From contig NZ_CP071793.1 in the NCBI RefSeq assembly GCF_017498545.1, positions 4,613,001 through 4,677,000 of the forward strand: a DNA stretch of 64,000 nucleotides. Direction: 5' to 3'. Of this stretch, positions 62,173 through 64,000 are shown one piece after another. This DNA is from Sulfidibacter corallicola. Its GTDB lineage: Bacteria; Acidobacteriota; Holophagae; Acanthopleuribacterales; Acanthopleuribacteraceae. The first letter of the stretch is position 1; every line of letters begins with the position of its first letter. A program made the translations under genes and the position numbers. The notes under the pieces were generated by a model. That model did not search any database and was not told the origin of the DNA. It saw only the letters and a list, made by a program, of their open reading frames with translations.

Positions 62173-62258
62173 TTCGCGAGTTCCGAAACGCCTCAGGCCT
62201 GGCGTTCGGATCTTCGAATCGAGGAGCGGGGTGGGCTCCGCCGCCTCGGGGTTCGACC

Positions 62259-64000
62259 TTACTCGCCGTCTTTGAGGACGGGGATCGTCCGCGGCAGAAT
62301 CGCCGGACGGGTCCGCTCTTGCGGCCAGGTGCTCGGAGATTCGACGTAGTTGGAGCCGGGGTGCTGTACGTTGAAGAACAGCGTTTTCTGGTCAGGCGTG
62401 AACCAGGGGCCGGTAGCTTCGGAATCGCCGGGAGAGGCGATGAAGCGGAACGCCTGGCCGTAGGTGGGGTTCACGATGCCTTCGGCACCTTCCTTGTGGG
62501 CGGGATCCAGGTCCAGGTAGTAGATGGCGTCCGCGCGGGTACGACCGGTGCTGCCGGGGTTACCGTCGGTACCGAAGAAGACCTCGCCGTTCACACCGAT
62601 CGCCAGGTTGTCCGGATCACCGGCTGCAAACGGCTCGGCATCCTCTTCGCTCGCCGGCGTGTAGCCCTTCCAAACGCGGAAGTAGATGAAGGTCTTGGAA
62701 TCCGAAGGTGCGAACGGGCTGACTTCCTGCATCGCGAAGATGGAACCGTCGCGATCGGTACGGCTGGGCGTGTTCTCGTCCATCACACCGTCCTGGTTGT
62801 TGGCCGCGGGGCGGGTGTGGTTGGTGAACGCCACGTAGACGCGCGGGGTACCGCTGGGATCCTTGGGGTTGTATTCCAGATCCTCGGGACGGTTCAACTC
62901 GGCGACGCCGAGCTTGTTACAGGCGGTGAACAGGATGGCCTTGAGGGTGTTCTCGTCGGGGATGCCGCCGATGCCGTTCCAGTTCTGATCCCGAAGCGCC
63001 GCACCGACCTTGGTGCCGGCACCCAGGGCGGGTGCGTTGGGGGCATCGTCTTCGGTGTTGGTTACGCTCATCTTGATCCAGCGGCCCTGACCGGGTGCTT
63101 CGACGGTGGGCACGATGCCGCCGCCGGTGGGGTTGGAGGCGTCGTACAGGGTGATGCCGGTCTGGTGGTCCAAGCCGGCGAAGTGCGCGACGTACAGATC
63201 ACCGTCGTCCAGCAGCGCGCGAACCTGGGCGCGGGTCATGCCCGGCGTGTAGGGCTGGCTGGAAACGAACTTGTAGATGCGGCCGCTGCGGCGATCGTTG
63301 GCACCGTAGATGACGACCGGCTTGTTGGGGATCAGTTTCCAATCGGCGCCCACGGCGAAGGTGGCGTTTTCCCAGCGGACGCGACCCATGGTGCCGATCT
63401 TGCGGTGGCCCAGGCCGTCACCGCCGCTGTTGGCGGAATTGTAGAACTTGGAAGGATCCTGCGTGGGATCGATTTCCACCAGGAAACCGTAGTTGTCGCG
63501 GTCGCGGCGCTTGTTCACGTCGCTGGTACGGCCGAAACGCTGGGAATCGGTGGATTGGGGCTCCACGTTCAGGGTCACGTTGGCACCGGGATCGAAACCT
63601 TCGCCGGCCTTGAAACGGTTGCTGCTCGACCAGGCGGTTTCCAGGTCGCCGTAGTAGGACTGGACGTTCTCTTCGGCGGTCACCACGGTGCCCCAGGGGC
63701 TCAAGCCGCCAGAGCAGTCACCGGCGATACCGGGCACGACGTTCTCGGGCAGGTCGGCGCCCCGATCGTCCTGAGCGATGCGCTGAATGTTGTAGCCCAC
63801 GACGCGCACTTTGGTGTCGGAAGTGGCGTCGAAGCGAGCCACGCCCTCGGCTTCGGGATCGACGCTCCATTTCAGGGAGAGGGGGTCCTGCACGATGCGG
63901 AACCAGGCACCGCCCACCTGTTTCTTGTGCCACTCGATGTAGGTGTCCACGTCGGCTTGATCCCAAACGTCCGCGGTCACGTCGTTTTCGAGCGTGCCTT
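62259..64000 (-). CDS. PhoX-family alkaline phosphatase (5' end cut by window)
   Basis: At least 580 residues are visible; the frame stays open to base 64000, so the N-terminus and Tat signal expected for PhoX are missing. Family blocks are present: GDCSGGLSPWGTVVTAEEN (with the Cys that bridges iron in PhoX), VVIYGANDRRSGRIYKFVS, LNRPEDLEYNP, TNHTRP, DNLAIGVNGEVFFGTDG and GPWFTPDQKTLFFNVQHPG. PhoX enzymes are Ca/Fe-dependent periplasmic phosphatases used under phosphate limitation. The minus-strand neighbour downstream encodes a di-haem protein. The metal ligands from the missing N-terminus cannot be checked. Confidence 0.9.
   Translation of the reverse strand, partial: GTLENDVTADVWDQADVDTYIEWHKKQVGGAWFRIVQDPLSLKWSVDPEAEGVARFDATSDTKVRVVGYNIQRIAQDDRGADLPENVVPGIAGDCSGGLSPWGTVVTAEENVQSYYGDLETAWSSSNRFKAGEGFDPGANVTLNVEPQSTDSQRFGRTSDVNKRRDRDNYGFLVEIDPTQDPSKFYNSANSGGDGLGHRKIGTMGRVRWENATFAVGADWKLIPNKPVVIYGANDRRSGRIYKFVSSQPYTPGMTRAQVRALLDDGDLYVAHFAGLDHQTGITLYDASNPTGGGIVPTVEAPGQGRWIKMSVTNTEDDAPNAPALGAGTKVGAALRDQNWNGIGGIPDENTLKAILFTACNKLGVAELNRPEDLEYNPKDPSGTPRVYVAFTNHTRPAANNQDGVMDENTPSRTDRDGSIFAMQEVSPFAPSDSKTFIYFRVWKGYTPASEEDAEPFAAGDPDNLAIGVNGEVFFGTDGNPGSTGRTRADAIYYLDLDPAHKEGAEGIVNPTYGQAFRFIASPGDSEATGPWFTPDQKTLFFNVQHPGSNYVESPSTWPQERTRPAILPRTIPVLKDGE

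Overview
The window reads as one contig from a GC-rich, Gram-negative environmental bacterium. The Oar-like TonB receptor with an N-terminal carboxypeptidase-regulatory domain, the CHAT/STAND/caspase-like genes, the chitin-degrading enzymes and the frequent GTG/TTG starts fit an Acidobacteriota (Holophagae/Acanthopleuribacter-like) genome. This placement is an inference from gene content and no marker gene was compared.

Layout. (1) 1-9391, minus strand: a tightly packed nucleotide-sugar operon built around heptose: gmhA, gmhB, a transaldolase, two SDR sugar enzymes, an HldE-like fusion with swapped domain order, a Gfo/Idh/MocA oxidoreductase, a UDP-sugar dehydrogenase homologue without its catalytic cysteine, another SDR and a methyltransferase. 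(2) 10050-28560: a glycan modification and export neighbourhood: FkbM methyltransferase, 2OG oxygenase, three sulfotransferases, a radical SAM/glycosyltransferase-like fusion, an NHL/TPR protein, a NodU/CmcH carbamoyltransferase, a GSCFA protein, an RmlD-like reductase and two paralogous secreted 148-residue proteins. (3) 28671-32841: GH20 hexosaminidase divergent from a NagC-like ROK regulator. (4) 33568-43313: a four-gene operon of CHAT-SIR2 fusion, membrane-anchored STAND NTPase with WD40 propeller, TonB-dependent receptor with a helical-repeat N-terminus, and a C25/caspase-like protein. This is the best candidate for an undescribed system. (5) 43373-50550: a GH18 chitinase and an Oar-type receptor. 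(6) 51115-54282: split transketolase plus ATP-grasp enzyme. (7) 55305-64000: FadL-type porin, aspS, a di-haem protein and a PhoX phosphatase (cut by the window end).

Noncoding DNA is unusually informative. At 33.0-33.2, 54.4-55.3 and 59.0-60.2 kb there are at least 16 copies of a REP-like hairpin. Its flanks are constant, but the 8-bp stem sequence changes from copy to copy while staying self-complementary; five copies are spaced 78-79 bp apart. One of these arrays is interrupted by a 207-bp MITE with 15-bp perfect terminal inverted repeats and an 8-bp target duplication. A decayed second copy lies between the oar stop codon and its terminator.

How the parts fit: regions 1-2 look like synthesis, decoration (methyl, sulfate, carbamoyl, hydroxyl) and surface display of a heptose-containing glycan. 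Regions 3 and 5 handle chitin or chito-oligosaccharides. Region 4 would couple an outer-membrane receptor to cytosolic caspase-like proteases through a STAND switch, as a defence, regulated-death or signalling module. These roles are inferences from domains and gene order.
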